The notes below the pieces were generated by a model, which ran no database searches, was not told where the DNA came from, and saw only the letters and a list, made by a program, of their open reading frames with translations. 43,069 bases of DNA from a virus. This document shows, piece after piece, positions 22,436 to 31,232 of the stretch; the stretch's first letter is position 1; each line of letters opens with the position of its first letter. Made by a program: the position numbers and the translations under genes. The stretch spans positions 1-43,069 of IMG/VR virus record IMGVR_UViG_3300027833_000091; one strand, 5' to 3'.

Positions 22436-23174
22436 AGATCAAGAAAATAAATGGGGAAGAGCAGTAATAGCTGCTAAGTTATCCGCCATTGCTTATAAAT
22501 CAGAAAAAGCTGCAGTTGCAGATTGCAAAAAACTTGGATTTCCATGGGCAAAATTAATTTCAAAAGATGGAGCAGAAGTATTAGTAGCTAAAGATCGCAA
22601 CGATCTATGGTTTGCTTTTAGAGGTACTGAACCTTCAAAACTTAATGATGTCATGGCTGACCTTAATGTTATTAAAGGCGCAGCGATGGCTGGTGGTAAA
22701 GTCCATAGTGGATTCCAAAAGGAAGTAAACGATTTATGGATGGATGTATTAGCAGAAATAGAACACAACAACCAACTAAAGGTTAAAAAAGATGTATATT
22801 TTACTGGGCATAGTTTGGGTGCTGCTATGGCTACTATTAGTGCCACACGTTATAAGCCTGAAGAACTCTTTACCTTTGGATCTCCAAGAGTCGGTGGTGC
22901 AAAATTCATCAAAAACATCACATGTAAACACTACAGATTCATGAATAATAACGATATTGTATGTAGAATTCCTCCCGCATGGTTAGGATTTAGACACCAT
23001 GGTGAAATGATTTATTTTAATTCTGAAGGTATCCATCAAGCTAAGCCAACATGGAAAGACCTATTTAAAGGTATTCTAAATTCTTGGAAGAGATGGAAAT
23101 TCTTTGACGGTATTGTAGATCATGGCATGCCAAACTACGTACGAGCTCTCAATAAGCTTAAAAAGGCTAAGTAA
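22419..23174 (+). CDS. class 3 lipase
   Basis: An alpha/beta-hydrolase of the lipase class 3 family, 251 residues. Catalytic residues: S132 in TGHSLGAAMA, D179 in NNNDIVCRIPP and H235 in VDHGMPNY; the oxyanion region FRGTEP is at 68-72. No signal peptide is evident, so it acts in the cytoplasm or reaches the membrane during lysis. I chose the ATG 7 bases after GTGGAG; an earlier in-frame ATG would add 15 residues. Next to the spanin-like pair it may degrade host membrane lipids (inference). Confidence 0.9.
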   Translation: MSTRIKDQENKWGRAVIAAKLSAIAYKSEKAAVADCKKLGFPWAKLISKDGAEVLVAKDRNDLWFAFRGTEPSKLNDVMADLNVIKGAAMAGGKVHSGFQKEVNDLWMDVLAEIEHNNQLKVKKDVYFTGHSLGAAMATISATRYKPEELFTFGSPRVGGAKFIKNITCKHYRFMNNNDIVCRIPPAWLGFRHHGEMIYFNSEGIHQAKPTWKDLFKGILNSWKRWKFFDGIVDHGMPNYVRALNKLKKAK

Positions 23175-23473
23175 TGTATTTCTTATTAATATTATCACTT
23201 AAGTCTATTTTAAGCTCAATTATTGGTTCATCTTTCTATAATTGGTTCCAAGGTACTACAATGGGTATATGGTTCCAAAAGCAAGTAGATAGATTTATGC
23301 AGCATTTTGCTATAAAATATCATCTAGAGTTGGCCAAAACAGACTCTAAATTCAGAAAACAGTATCCTCTTCAAGCTGATAGATTAGATGCTTTAGAAGA
23401 AGACCTTACTACATTATGGGAAATACACATAAAGGAAATTAATAAGCATTTAAGTAAAAATACTAAAAAATAA
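23174..23473 (+). CDS. small protein with N-terminal membrane segment
   Basis: A 99-residue protein coupled to the lipase gene (TAATG). A hydrophobic N-terminus (MYFLLILSLKSILSSIIG) is followed by an aromatic stretch and a helical, charged tail with LQADRLDALEEDLTTLW. It may be the last gene of the lysis/lipase transcription unit. Function unknown. Confidence 0.65.
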   Translation: MYFLLILSLKSILSSIIGSSFYNWFQGTTMGIWFQKQVDRFMQHFAIKYHLELAKTDSKFRKQYPLQADRLDALEEDLTTLWEIHIKEINKHLSKNTKK

Positions 23474-23475
23474 CC

Positions 23476-23504
23476 TTTACTTTTGACACGAACTGTGTTA
23501 TAAT
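23476..23504 (+). promoter_or_regulatory. early-type promoter for the RNR module
   Basis: TTTACT, 17 bp, TATAAT preceded by AACTGTGT. It is one of six copies of this promoter type. The -10 box ends 15 bases before the first possible nrdA ATG, leaving a leader of about 9 bases if that ATG is used. Confidence 0.85.
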
Positions 23505-23519
23505 ATACATTAATAGATT

Positions 23520-25811
23520 ATGAACGGAATAAATACATCAATGATACACGTCACCAAAAGAGATGGAACAGTACAAACATTTGACTTGGACAAGATCCAC
23601 AAAGTATTGGAGTGGGCTACTCAAGACATAACAAACGTATCTCAATCAGAGATAGAATTAAGATCAAATATTCAATTATATGATAAAATCCCAGCTTATG
23701 ATATTCATGAGTTGTTGATTAAAAGCGCCTCAGAACTTATTTCAGAACACACACCCAACTATCAATTTGTAGCAGCTAGGCTTATTTCATATAAGCTACG
23801 TAAAGAAGTATATGGTCAATATGATCCATTGCCTTTAATTGACGTTGTTAAAAAGAATATTGATTTAGGTGTATATGATCCAGAAATTTTATCATATTAT
23901 AATGATGAAGAATTAAATGAATTAAATAGTTACATTAAGCATGCAAGGGATAATACCTTCACATATGCCGGCATGGAACAATTTAGAGGTAAGTACTTAG
24001 TACAAGACCGAAGAACTAAACAATGTTACGAGACTCCACAAATATTATATATGATGGTCTCAGCAACATTGTTTGCAAAAGAAACCACAAATAGATTATC
24101 ATGGGTAAAACATTATTATGACGCAATTAGTCAATTTTATATCTCGTTGCCGACGCCTATTATGGCTGGAGTACGAACGCCTACTCGCCAATTTTCGTCT
24201 TGTGTACTTATTGAATCCGGAGATAGTCTGGACTCTATCAATGCTACTAGTACTAGTATTGTTAAGTACATAAGCAAAAAGGCAGGAATAGGTATTGGAG
24301 CTGGTTCGATCAGAGCAGCTGGAGCAAGAGTTGGAGATGGTTCAGTAGTTCATACTGGACTTATTCCATTCCTTAAATATTTTCAATCTGCAGTAAAATC
24401 ATGTTCTCAAGGTGGAGTTCGTGGTGGAGCAGCAACAGTTTATTTACCTGTATGGCATTATGAATTTGAAGATTTAGTAGTCCTTAAAAATAACAAAGGT
24501 ACTGAAGAAAATAGAGTTCGTCATATGGATTATGCATTTCAGTTTAATAAACTAATGTATGAACGTTTAATTAGTGGAGGGGATATTACCTTCTTTGATC
24601 CACATGATGTGCCTGGACTATATGATGCTTTCTTTTCAGACCAAGAAAAGTTTAAAGAACTATACGAAAAGTATGAAAGAGCATATAGTATTAGAAAGAA
24701 ATCAAAGCCAGCATTAGAAGTTTTCCAATCAATTCTTACAGAAAGAAAAGATACTGGAAGGATCTATATCATGAATGTCGATCACGCTAACGAACATGGA
24801 GCATTTGATGTAAAGAAAGCTCCAATTCGTATGAGTAATCTATGTTGTGAAATTGATTTACCAACAAAGCCATTAGAGTCATACGATGATGAGAATGGTG
24901 AAATTTCTTTGTGTACTCTATCAGCCATTAATTGGGGATTGATAGATAGTCCTAAAGACTTTGAAAAATATTGTACTTTATCAGTAAGAGCATTAGATAA
25001 CTTATTAGATTACCAAGAATATCCAATTAAAGCAGCTGAAAAAGCTACTATGAATCGTAGACCATTGGGTATAGGTATTATCAACCTAGCGTATTTCCTT
25101 GCTAAAAGAGGATTAAAGTATAACGAACAAGCTCATGAAATTATAGATGAGTACGCAGAAGCATGGTCTTATTACTTAATTAAAGCTTCTATGGAATTAT
25201 CTGAAGAAAAAGGTGCATGTTGGCTGTCAGATGAGACAAAATATGCATCTGGAAAACTGCCAAATGATACATATAAAGGTGCAGTAGATAATTTAGTGAA
25301 GCGTAAATCTACACTACCGTGGGACACGCTGCGAAGCGCTCTAGTAGAACATGGTATAAGAAATTCTACGTTAATGGCATTAATGCCTGCAGAAACATCT
25401 GCACAAATTAGTAATAGTACAAATGGTATTGAACCTCCTAGAGCTTTAGTATCATACAAACAATCTAAGGACGGAGTCATGGCACAAGTAGTGCCTGGCT
25501 ATCATCACCTTAAAAATAAGTATGACTTATTGTGGGATCAAAAATCTCCAGAAGGTTATCTTAAAATTTGTGCTATTCTTCAGAAATATATAGATCAGGG
25601 GATTAGTGTTAATACCTCTTATAATCCAGAGCACTTTGAAGATAATAAAGTACCTATGTCTCTAATGATTAAAGACTTAGTGATGTCATATCAATTTGGA
25701 TTAAAGCAACTATACTATTTCAATACACACGACCAGTCAGATGATATGAAGGAAGAACCTTTAGCACTGTCTGATATCGATGACGAAGATTGCGAGAGTT
25801 GTAAAATTTGA
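23520..25811 (+). CDS. nrdA: ribonucleotide reductase class Ia, large subunit
   Basis: Reduces NDPs to dNDPs with NrdB. The 763-residue protein has an N-terminal ATP-cone (VTKRDGTVQTFDLDKI), the substrate-site cysteine in FSSCVLIE, the catalytic region NLCCEIDLPT, the partner cysteine in ISLCTLSAINWG, the loop MPAETSAQISNSTNGIEPP and a C-terminal redox pair (CESC, 4th to last position region). An ATG 21 bases downstream (MIHVTKRDG) is an alternative start with a longer leader. The active-site and C-terminal cysteines are all present, so it should be functional. Confidence 0.97.
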   Translation: MNGINTSMIHVTKRDGTVQTFDLDKIHKVLEWATQDITNVSQSEIELRSNIQLYDKIPAYDIHELLIKSASELISEHTPNYQFVAARLISYKLRKEVYGQYDPLPLIDVVKKNIDLGVYDPEILSYYNDEELNELNSYIKHARDNTFTYAGMEQFRGKYLVQDRRTKQCYETPQILYMMVSATLFAKETTNRLSWVKHYYDAISQFYISLPTPIMAGVRTPTRQFSSCVLIESGDSLDSINATSTSIVKYISKKAGIGIGAGSIRAAGARVGDGSVVHTGLIPFLKYFQSAVKSCSQGGVRGGAATVYLPVWHYEFEDLVVLKNNKGTEENRVRHMDYAFQFNKLMYERLISGGDITFFDPHDVPGLYDAFFSDQEKFKELYEKYERAYSIRKKSKPALEVFQSILTERKDTGRIYIMNVDHANEHGAFDVKKAPIRMSNLCCEIDLPTKPLESYDDENGEISLCTLSAINWGLIDSPKDFEKYCTLSVRALDNLLDYQEYPIKAAEKATMNRRPLGIGIINLAYFLAKRGLKYNEQAHEIIDEYAEAWSYYLIKASMELSEEKGACWLSDETKYASGKLPNDTYKGAVDNLVKRKSTLPWDTLRSALVEHGIRNSTLMALMPAETSAQISNSTNGIEPPRALVSYKQSKDGVMAQVVPGYHHLKNKYDLLWDQKSPEGYLKICAILQKYIDQGISVNTSYNPEHFEDNKVPMSLMIKDLVMSYQFGLKQLYYFNTHDQSDDMKEEPLALSDIDDEDCESCKI

Positions 25812-25990
25812 CAAAAAAGAAAGAAAGAATACCACTAAAGGGTGGTTCAGAATGGGATGCTTTAACAACTGCTAGAAAGTATTATTGCTATTTAGCTAGA
25901 GCTGGTGTTGCAAAGAGCATTAAAAAGAAATATAATAAACGATTTAGACAAAAAGGAAAACTAAATAATGGCAGTATTGAAGAAGAATAA
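25808..25990 (+). CDS. small basic protein between nrdA and nrdB
   Basis: A 60-residue basic protein starting at a TTG that overlaps the nrdA stop (TTGA). It contains RIPLKGGSEWDALTTARKYY and a Lys/Arg-rich tail. I recall a similar small gene between nrdA and nrdB in marine T4-type phages, which supports it being real. Function unknown. Confidence 0.7.
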   Translation: MTKKKERIPLKGGSEWDALTTARKYYCYLARAGVAKSIKKKYNKRFRQKGKLNNGSIEEE

Positions 25991-27041
25991 AAAATCGCAC
26001 ATGGATAAAATGATGTTTTTAGATGAACCAGTTGATATTCAAAGATATGATGAATTGAAGTACCCAGCATTAGATAAAATAACAGACAAACAACTTGGAT
26101 TCTTTTGGAGGCCCGAAGAGGTAGATATTTCAAAAGATAAGAAGGATTTTGATTCTCTTACTGAGCACGAACAACATATCTTTACGTCTAATTTAAAAAG
26201 ACAAATCCTATTGGATAGCGTACAAGGACGTGCTCCTAATATAGCATTCCTACCAATCGCTTCATTACCCGAAGTAGAAAATTGGATTGAAACATGGTCA
26301 TTTTCAGAGACCATTCATAGTAGATCCTACACGCATATTATCCGAAATATATATCCAAATCCTTCCATTGTATTTGATAATCTATTAGATATTAAACAGA
26401 TTATTGAATGTGGAAATGACATCGCTAAATATTATGATGACTTGATTACTTGTAACCATGGTCCTACCAATAAGAAAGATCATAAAAAAGCACTATGGAT
26501 GTGTATGAATAGTGCTAACGCATTAGAGGGGATAAGATTCTATGTATCATTTGCATGTAGTTGGGCATTTGCTGAGCTTAAGAAAATGGAGGGTAACGCT
26601 AAGATCATTAAGTTTATTGCTCGAGACGAAAACGTTCACTTAGCTAGTACTACTACCATGTTAAAAAATATGGTAAAAGAAGATAAAGAGATGGAAAAAA
26701 TATCCATCGAACTAAAAGACGAAGTAACAGCATTATTCATTAAGGTCATTGAACAAGAAAAGGAATGGGCAAGTTATTTATTTAAAGATGGTTCAATGAT
26801 TGGATTAAATGAAAAGTTACTAGGTGATTATATTGAATGGATTGGTGCTAAGAGAATGAGATCTCTTGGATTAGAATGTCCATACAGTGTATCAAAATTA
26901 AATCCACTTCCATGGACTGAAAAGTGGATTGGTGGTGGTAATGTTCAAGTAGCTCCACAAGAAACTGAGATTAGTTCTTATGTTGTTGGTGGTGTTAAAC
27001 AGGACGCAGATCAAACCATGTTATCAGGATTAGCATTATAA
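25968..27041 (+). CDS. nrdB: ribonucleotide reductase class Ia, small subunit
   Basis: Provides the tyrosyl radical for NrdA. The 357-residue protein aligns almost one-to-one with E. coli NrdB metal and radical residues: D83 (LLDSVQGRAPN), E114 and H117 (SETIHSR), radical Tyr Y121 (SRSYTHII), then the second metal half with EGIRFYVSF and ARDENVHL. It overlaps the small gene upstream by 23 bases. All key residues are intact. Confidence 0.97.
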   Translation: MAVLKKNKKSHMDKMMFLDEPVDIQRYDELKYPALDKITDKQLGFFWRPEEVDISKDKKDFDSLTEHEQHIFTSNLKRQILLDSVQGRAPNIAFLPIASLPEVENWIETWSFSETIHSRSYTHIIRNIYPNPSIVFDNLLDIKQIIECGNDIAKYYDDLITCNHGPTNKKDHKKALWMCMNSANALEGIRFYVSFACSWAFAELKKMEGNAKIIKFIARDENVHLASTTTMLKNMVKEDKEMEKISIELKDEVTALFIKVIEQEKEWASYLFKDGSMIGLNEKLLGDYIEWIGAKRMRSLGLECPYSVSKLNPLPWTEKWIGGGNVQVAPQETEISSYVVGGVKQDADQTMLSGLAL

Positions 27042-27229
27042 TGGATCCAATATCAGCATCATATTCTATACCAGCTTATTTGTATCCTGCTAAAGAGCCA
27101 AATATGGAATATCAACAACAAGTTATTAGAATTACTAATGATACACAATATGAAACTATATATACTTATGATAAAAACGGTAATTTAATTTCAAGTGTAA
27201 TTAGAGATCATGTTATATCTTTAGTATAG
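27041..27229 (+). CDS. small unknown protein
   Basis: A 62-residue protein coupled to nrdB (TAATGG) and to the next gene (TAGTG). It is beta-rich with QQQVIRITNDTQYETIYTYDKNGNLIS. No motif recognised. Confidence 0.6.
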   Translation: MDPISASYSIPAYLYPAKEPNMEYQQQVIRITNDTQYETIYTYDKNGNLISSVIRDHVISLV

Positions 27230-27414
27230 TGAAAAAGAAAATTCTACAAGTAGTAAATTTATCACCAAGTGAATCTTGGATAGAAAAATTAACAGAAATA
27301 CACCCAATGAGGCAAGTATTCTGGGCAAGTATTATACAAGTATGTGTATTCGGGTTTATGTTACTAGCCTTTTGGGTAATTAATGGAGTAATAATTGAAT
27401 ATAGAAATTTATAG
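27229..27414 (+). CDS. small single-pass membrane protein (GTG start)
   Basis: A 61-residue protein with a charged N-terminus and a hydrophobic span at about residues 29-55 (FWASIIQVCVFGFMLLAFWV). It starts at a GTG overlapping the previous TAG stop. Its 3' end contains the ribosome site and start of the glutaredoxin gene. Function unknown. Confidence 0.6.
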   Translation: MKKKILQVVNLSPSESWIEKLTEIHPMRQVFWASIIQVCVFGFMLLAFWVINGVIIEYRNL

Positions 27415-27637
27415 TAAAGAACAATGTCCATATTGTGATATGGCAGTAAGAATAGCTCAATCATTCGTTCAAGAATCTGAGCACAAATACGAAAAATTTA
27501 TGTTGGGAGTAGATTTCGATAGAGATAAAATGTTAGAAATGTTTCCAACAGCCAGAACATTTCCTCAAATAAAAATTGATGGTAAATCAATTGGTGGTTA
27601 TACCGAATTTGAAAGGATAATTCGTGAACATGTCTGA
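27395..27637 (+). CDS. glutaredoxin
   Basis: An 80-residue dithiol glutaredoxin with active site C-P-Y-C (residues 11-14), the cis-proline region TFPQIKIDG and GGYTEFERII. It is the likely electron donor for the NrdAB enzyme encoded just upstream. It starts at TTG, 6 bases after GGAG, within the preceding small membrane protein gene. Confidence 0.93.
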   Translation: MNIEIYSKEQCPYCDMAVRIAQSFVQESEHKYEKFMLGVDFDRDKMLEMFPTARTFPQIKIDGKSIGGYTEFERIIREHV

Positions 27638-27818
27638 TGAATTGAATTGGAAACATTATGATTGCCCTCATTGCTATGCCTCATTTAAATTAAATTGGGA
27701 ATATTCAGATCAAGAACCAGATAGTATATTTTGTCCAAATTGTGGAGAAAAACCAGAGCTTGAATCTTTAGATTTTGATACCGTTGATTTCGACGATGAA
27801 GATCTTTGGGATGAATAA
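27630..27818 (+). CDS. zinc-ribbon small protein
   Basis: About 62 residues with two CxxC pairs (YDCPHCYASF and FCPNCGEK) forming a zinc ribbon, then a strongly acidic tail (DFDTVDFDDEDLWDE). A GTG two codons upstream has better ribosome-site spacing and could be the true start. It overlaps the glutaredoxin gene end. It may bind protein or nucleic acid; function unknown. Confidence 0.72.
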   Translation: MSDELNWKHYDCPHCYASFKLNWEYSDQEPDSIFCPNCGEKPELESLDFDTVDFDDEDLWDE

Positions 27819-27826
27819 ATAGATAT

Positions 27827-28261
27827 ATGACTTGGTTATATGAAGGCAAACCATATACATTACCAGATGATTTTACTACAGATGATTATTACGGTTTTGT
27901 ATATCTAATTACAAATAGAGCAACTGCTAAAAAATATATTGGCAAGAAATTCTTTTGGTCTAAAAAAACCCTACCTAAAACTAAAACTCGTAAAAGAAGA
28001 AAGATCACTTACGTTGAATCAGATTGGAAATCATATTATGGATCTAATCGAGTTTTAAATGAAGAAAGAGAAAAGGCTGGTGATGATATATATCATAGAC
28101 AAATTCTCCATTTATGTAAGACTAAAGGCGAATGCGCATATATGGAAGCAAAAGAGCAGTTTGAACGTGAAGTTCTTTTAACTGATGAATACTATAATGG
28201 AATCATTAGTTGTAAAATTGGTGGACAAAGCATAAAAGGTTTAAAGAAAGATAATGGATAA
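27827..28261 (+). CDS. GIY-YIG-type nuclease-like protein
   Basis: A 144-residue protein with a GIY-YIG-like core: YGFVYLITN and KKYIGKK near residues 22-41. Later come a Lys/Arg-rich stretch, a conserved E in YMEAKEQ and N in EYYNGI, which could be the catalytic glutamate and asparagine. It may be a free-standing homing or DNA-processing endonuclease as in T4 seg genes, or a domesticated conserved phage protein. A degenerate late-promoter-like GAATAAATA lies just upstream. Activity not certain. Confidence 0.68.
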   Translation: MTWLYEGKPYTLPDDFTTDDYYGFVYLITNRATAKKYIGKKFFWSKKTLPKTKTRKRRKITYVESDWKSYYGSNRVLNEEREKAGDDIYHRQILHLCKTKGECAYMEAKEQFEREVLLTDEYYNGIISCKIGGQSIKGLKKDNG

Positions 28262-29393
28262 AAGAATACAACACATTTTAAACAACGAACAAATCCGACA
28301 AGATAGTACTATTGAGTTGATAGCAAGTGAAAATTTTGCTAGCAAAGCTGTAATGGAATTATCTGGAAGCATTTTCACAAATAAATATGCTGAAGGCTAT
28401 CCTGGAAGAAGATATTATAATGGATGTCAAGAAGCAGATAATATTGAACAACTTGCTATCGATACTGTGTGTAAGTTATTTAGTTCTAAATTTGCTAATG
28501 TACAACCACACTCTGGAGCTAATGCTAATCTTGCAGTAATGAAAGCCTTCTTAAATGTTGGTGATACTATTCTTGGTATGGATTTAGCAAGCGGTGGTCA
28601 TTTAACTCATGGAGCTCCAGTTACGATTTCAGGTAAATGGTTTAATGCTCACACCTATGGTGTTGATGAAAATGGTTTAATTGATTACGATGAAGTCGAA
28701 AGATTGGCACAAGAACATAAACCTAAAATGTTAATCGCAGGTGCCTCTGCATATCCAAGACAAATTGATTGGGAAAGAATGAAATATATTGCTATGTCAG
28801 TTGAAGCTTACTTAATGGTTGATATGGCTCACTATTCAGGTTTGATTGCTGGTGGTGTATATGATAGTCCTGTACCTTATGCTGATGTAGTGACTTCAAC
28901 AACTCATAAAACACTTCGTGGACCAAGAGGTGGTATTATACTATGGAACAATCCGGATTATACAAGAAAGCTCAATGGAGCAATCTTTCCCGGTTCACAG
29001 GGTGGTCCATTAATGCATATCATTGCCGCTAAAGCTCAATGCTTTATTGAAGCCGACACAAATGAATTTATAGAATATTCAAGTAACGTTGTAAATAATG
29101 CTAAAGCTATGTGTAAAGTCTTTGAAGATCGTGGATTTTCGGTTCTTACCGGTGGTACTGATAGTCATATTATTTTAATGGATTTAAGTAATAGTAAATA
29201 TAGCGGTAGAGAAGCAGCAGATTTATTAGAAGATAATGGTATTACCGTCAATAAAAATGGTGTACCAAATGACCCACGTAGTTTTATGGAAACAAGTGGT
29301 ATTCGTATTGGAACTGCAGCAGAAACTACTAAAGGGCATGGTACTCAATTTTTTACAGATCTCGCAAATAAAATATGTAATATATTGAAATAA
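28254..29393 (+). CDS. glyA: serine hydroxymethyltransferase
   Basis: PLP enzyme transferring the serine hydroxymethyl group to tetrahydrofolate. The 379-residue protein is somewhat shorter than bacterial GlyA (about 415-420), mainly at the C-terminus. Motifs: [49 protein letters not shown] and the PLP lysine K219 in [14 protein letters not shown]. Together with ThyX it makes a cofactor cycle for thymidylate synthesis. Related PLP enzymes occur in thymine hypermodification pathways, but this one looks like a standard SHMT. Confidence 0.95.
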   Translation: MDKRIQHILNNEQIRQDSTIELIASENFASKAVMELSGSIFTNKYAEGYPGRRYYNGCQEADNIEQLAIDTVCKLFSSKFANVQPHSGANANLAVMKAFLNVGDTILGMDLASGGHLTHGAPVTISGKWFNAHTYGVDENGLIDYDEVERLAQEHKPKMLIAGASAYPRQIDWERMKYIAMSVEAYLMVDMAHYSGLIAGGVYDSPVPYADVVTSTTHKTLRGPRGGIILWNNPDYTRKLNGAIFPGSQGGPLMHIIAAKAQCFIEADTNEFIEYSSNVVNNAKAMCKVFEDRGFSVLTGGTDSHIILMDLSNSKYSGREAADLLEDNGITVNKNGVPNDPRSFMETSGIRIGTAAETTKGHGTQFFTDLANKICNILK

Positions 29394-29396
29394 TTG

Positions 29397-29425
29397 TTTA
29401 CTTTTCATTAAAACTGTGTTATAAT
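29397..29425 (+). promoter_or_regulatory. early-type promoter
   Basis: TTTACT, 17 bp, TATAAT preceded by AACTGTGT, starting 4 bases after the glyA stop. It drives the small gene and RNase H downstream. Same family as the five other promoters listed. Confidence 0.85.
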
Positions 29426-29453
29426 ATACTATTATATAAGGAAAATAATACCG

Positions 29454-29789
29454 ATGGCAAAAATTATCGATACATTTGTAGAACTTAGACAAGCACAGCT
29501 TATCTCTGAAAACTATGAAGAAGATGAAATAGCTCAGGACTTATTTGAACAATCCATTGACCTCGGAAGATATGCTTTGGATTTAATTGAAACTGGTCTA
29601 GAAGAATATGGAGTCGATTTCGACTATCATACTAATCCGGATCTGAAAGGAGATATGTTTGTAATTCTTAATTTAATAGTTTCATCACTATTAAGAGATC
29701 AAGGATTAAAGCATGTTCTTCATGAAGATTTAGATATGTTAAAAGACCGAATTTTAGAACTGGAAAAATACCAAGATGATATTAATTGA
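29454..29789 (+). CDS. small conserved protein upstream of RNase H
   Basis: A 111-residue acidic, helical protein behind an early promoter, with AAGGAAAA before the ATG. It contains DLFEQSIDLGRYALDLIETGLEEYGVDFDYHT and ends in a helical LKDRILELEKYQDD. It overlaps the RNase H gene by 14 bases. No known function; possibly a replication accessory given its partner. Confidence 0.72.
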   Translation: MAKIIDTFVELRQAQLISENYEEDEIAQDLFEQSIDLGRYALDLIETGLEEYGVDFDYHTNPDLKGDMFVILNLIVSSLLRDQGLKHVLHEDLDMLKDRILELEKYQDDIN

Positions 29790-30618
29790 TTATAGTCAGA
29801 TCGCACTAAGCAACATCATAGTGCAAAAATTAAATGATGAAAATATGATTCGTCATATGATACTAAACAGTATTCGAATGTACAATAAAAAGTATCGAAA
29901 TGAATATGGGCAAATGGTGATATGCGCTGATGGAATGAATACTTGGAGAAAGAATTTTTACCCAGCATATAAAGCTAGTCGTAAGAAAGGACGTGATAGT
30001 TCTGGACTGGATTGGACTGAGATTTTTAGAGTACTAAATTTAGTACGTGATGAGATTAAAGAGAATCTACCATATAAGGTACTGCATCTAGAAGGATGTG
30101 AAGCTGATGATATCATTGGTGCACTTACATATGAAACACAAGAGTTTGGTAAATTTGAACCAGTAATGATTATATCTTCTGATAAAGACTTTATTCAATT
30201 ACAAAAGTTTTCAAATGTAAAGCAATATTCACCTATTCAAAAGAAAGCTGTAACTGAAAAACACCCAAGAAAATACCTATTTGAACACATTTGTCGTGGT
30301 GATAAAGGTGATGGTATACCAAACATTTTATCTGCAGATAATTGCTTTGTTGATGAAATCAGACAAACACCATTAAGACAAAATCTTATCGATACTTGGA
30401 TTGATGATGCTGAGATTATGCCTGACGAAATAAAAAGAAACTTTCAAAGAAATACTAAACTAATTGATCTTAATGAGATTCCAGAAGATATATATAATAA
30501 TATAGTTAATACTTATGATGGCCAAAAGCCAGCTATGAAAATGAAAGTTTTAAACTATCTCATTAAAAAAAGATGTAACAATCTGATTGAAGTCGTGGAG
30601 GAATTTTACAATGGCTAA
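29776..30618 (+). CDS. rnh: T4-type RNase H (5'-3' exonuclease/flap nuclease)
   Basis: FEN-family nuclease removing RNA primers from lagging-strand fragments. The 280-residue protein shows the acidic metal sites in order: D5 (LIDYS), D52 (CADG), the EADD cluster (109-112), SSDKDF (D136, D138) and GDKGDGIPN (D176, D179). The arch region YPAYKASRKKGRD is also typical. Length is close to T4 RNase H (305). Confidence 0.93.
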   Translation: MILIDYSQIALSNIIVQKLNDENMIRHMILNSIRMYNKKYRNEYGQMVICADGMNTWRKNFYPAYKASRKKGRDSSGLDWTEIFRVLNLVRDEIKENLPYKVLHLEGCEADDIIGALTYETQEFGKFEPVMIISSDKDFIQLQKFSNVKQYSPIQKKAVTEKHPRKYLFEHICRGDKGDGIPNILSADNCFVDEIRQTPLRQNLIDTWIDDAEIMPDEIKRNFQRNTKLIDLNEIPEDIYNNIVNTYDGQKPAMKMKVLNYLIKKRCNNLIEVVEEFYNG

Positions 30619-31117
30619 ACAAATGTTATCTGAAGTACTGGAAGGTGCTGGAGATCAAAAAACAAAACAAGATAAAATTGATTATCTTAGAAAAAATGGT
30701 AGTATCCCATTGCAAACTATATTAAAGGGCGCGTATGATGATGCTGTTATCTGGAATTTACCTGAGGGGAAACCTCCCTTCCAAGCAGATGGTGCTCCGA
30801 AAGGATTTGAAATGGTAAGTCTTCATAAACAATGTAAAAAATTTAAACATTTTGTTAAAGGTGGAGTAGGCGATAATCAGCCTGCAGCTCGCCGAGAAAG
30901 AATGTTTATTGGGATTTTAGAATCTCTGCATTCTAGTGAAGCGGAGCTGGTTCTTAATATGAAGGAGAAAACACTTATGGGTAAATATAATGGCATAACC
31001 TCAGCATTAGTTGCTGAAGCCTTTCCCGATCTCCTTGTGAAGCCAATGGCTAATCCAAGGGCCAGAGTTCCGAAAGTGAAAAAAACCGGAACCGAGGAAA
31101 GTGCTAACGTAAGCTAA
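30611..31117 (+). CDS. conserved phage protein of unknown function
   Basis: A 168-residue protein from the ATG after GGAGGA; a TTG 24 bases upstream is less likely. It begins AKQMLSEVLEGAGDQKTKQDKI and contains IPLQTILKGAYDDAVIWNLPEGKPPF, then RRERMFIGILESLHSSEAELVLNMK, ending in a basic tail. I recall relatives in cyanophages and other marine T4-type phages without function. It overlaps the RNase H gene by 8 bases, so it may belong to replication. A 16S-tail complement begins at its stop codon. Confidence 0.78.
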   Translation: MAKQMLSEVLEGAGDQKTKQDKIDYLRKNGSIPLQTILKGAYDDAVIWNLPEGKPPFQADGAPKGFEMVSLHKQCKKFKHFVKGGVGDNQPAARRERMFIGILESLHSSEAELVLNMKEKTLMGKYNGITSALVAEAFPDLLVKPMANPRARVPKVKKTGTEESANVS

Positions 31118-31128
31118 GGAGGTGATCC
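31116..31128 (+). promoter_or_regulatory. perfect 13-nt complement of the 16S rRNA 3' tail, no gene attached
   Basis: AAGGAGGTGATCC is the exact complement of the 16S 3'-terminal GGATCACCTCCTT, far longer than any ordinary ribosome site in this window. No ATG follows in a usable position before the terminator. A second strong site, AGGAGGAG (31166-31173), also lacks a start codon. Confidence 0.7.
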
Positions 31129-31187
31129 TATCTAACTTTGTGATATTTTCTTAAAGCAAATTCATAGGAGGAGAACGACCAAAACTT

Positions 31188-31222
31188 AAAAAGGCTAGGT
31201 TCCGGAGCTTAGCCTTTTTTTT
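31188..31222 (+). terminator. rho-independent terminator
   Basis: Stem AAAAAGGCTA / TAGCCTTTTT (31188-31197 with 31210-31219), extendable by G-T and G-C pairs toward a six-base TCCGGA loop, followed by more T residues. It closes the RNase H transcription unit and any short RNA made from the preceding 70 bases. Confidence 0.88.
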
Positions 31223-31232
31223 AGTTTAAAAA

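Noticed and set aside
27812-27822. GAATAAATAG before the GIY-YIG-like gene as a late promoter
   Set aside because: One core mismatch and formed partly by the stop codon of the preceding gene; not strong enough to list.
28254-29393. SHMT gene as part of the DNA hypermodification pathway
   Set aside because: The sequence has standard SHMT motifs including the folate/PLP elements and lies far from the candidate cassette, next to nucleotide metabolism genes; ordinary folate function is simpler.
31140-31154. Tiny GTG-started frame after the 16S complement
   Set aside because: Only four codons and spaced too far from the strong ribosome-site sequence to be a convincing peptide.
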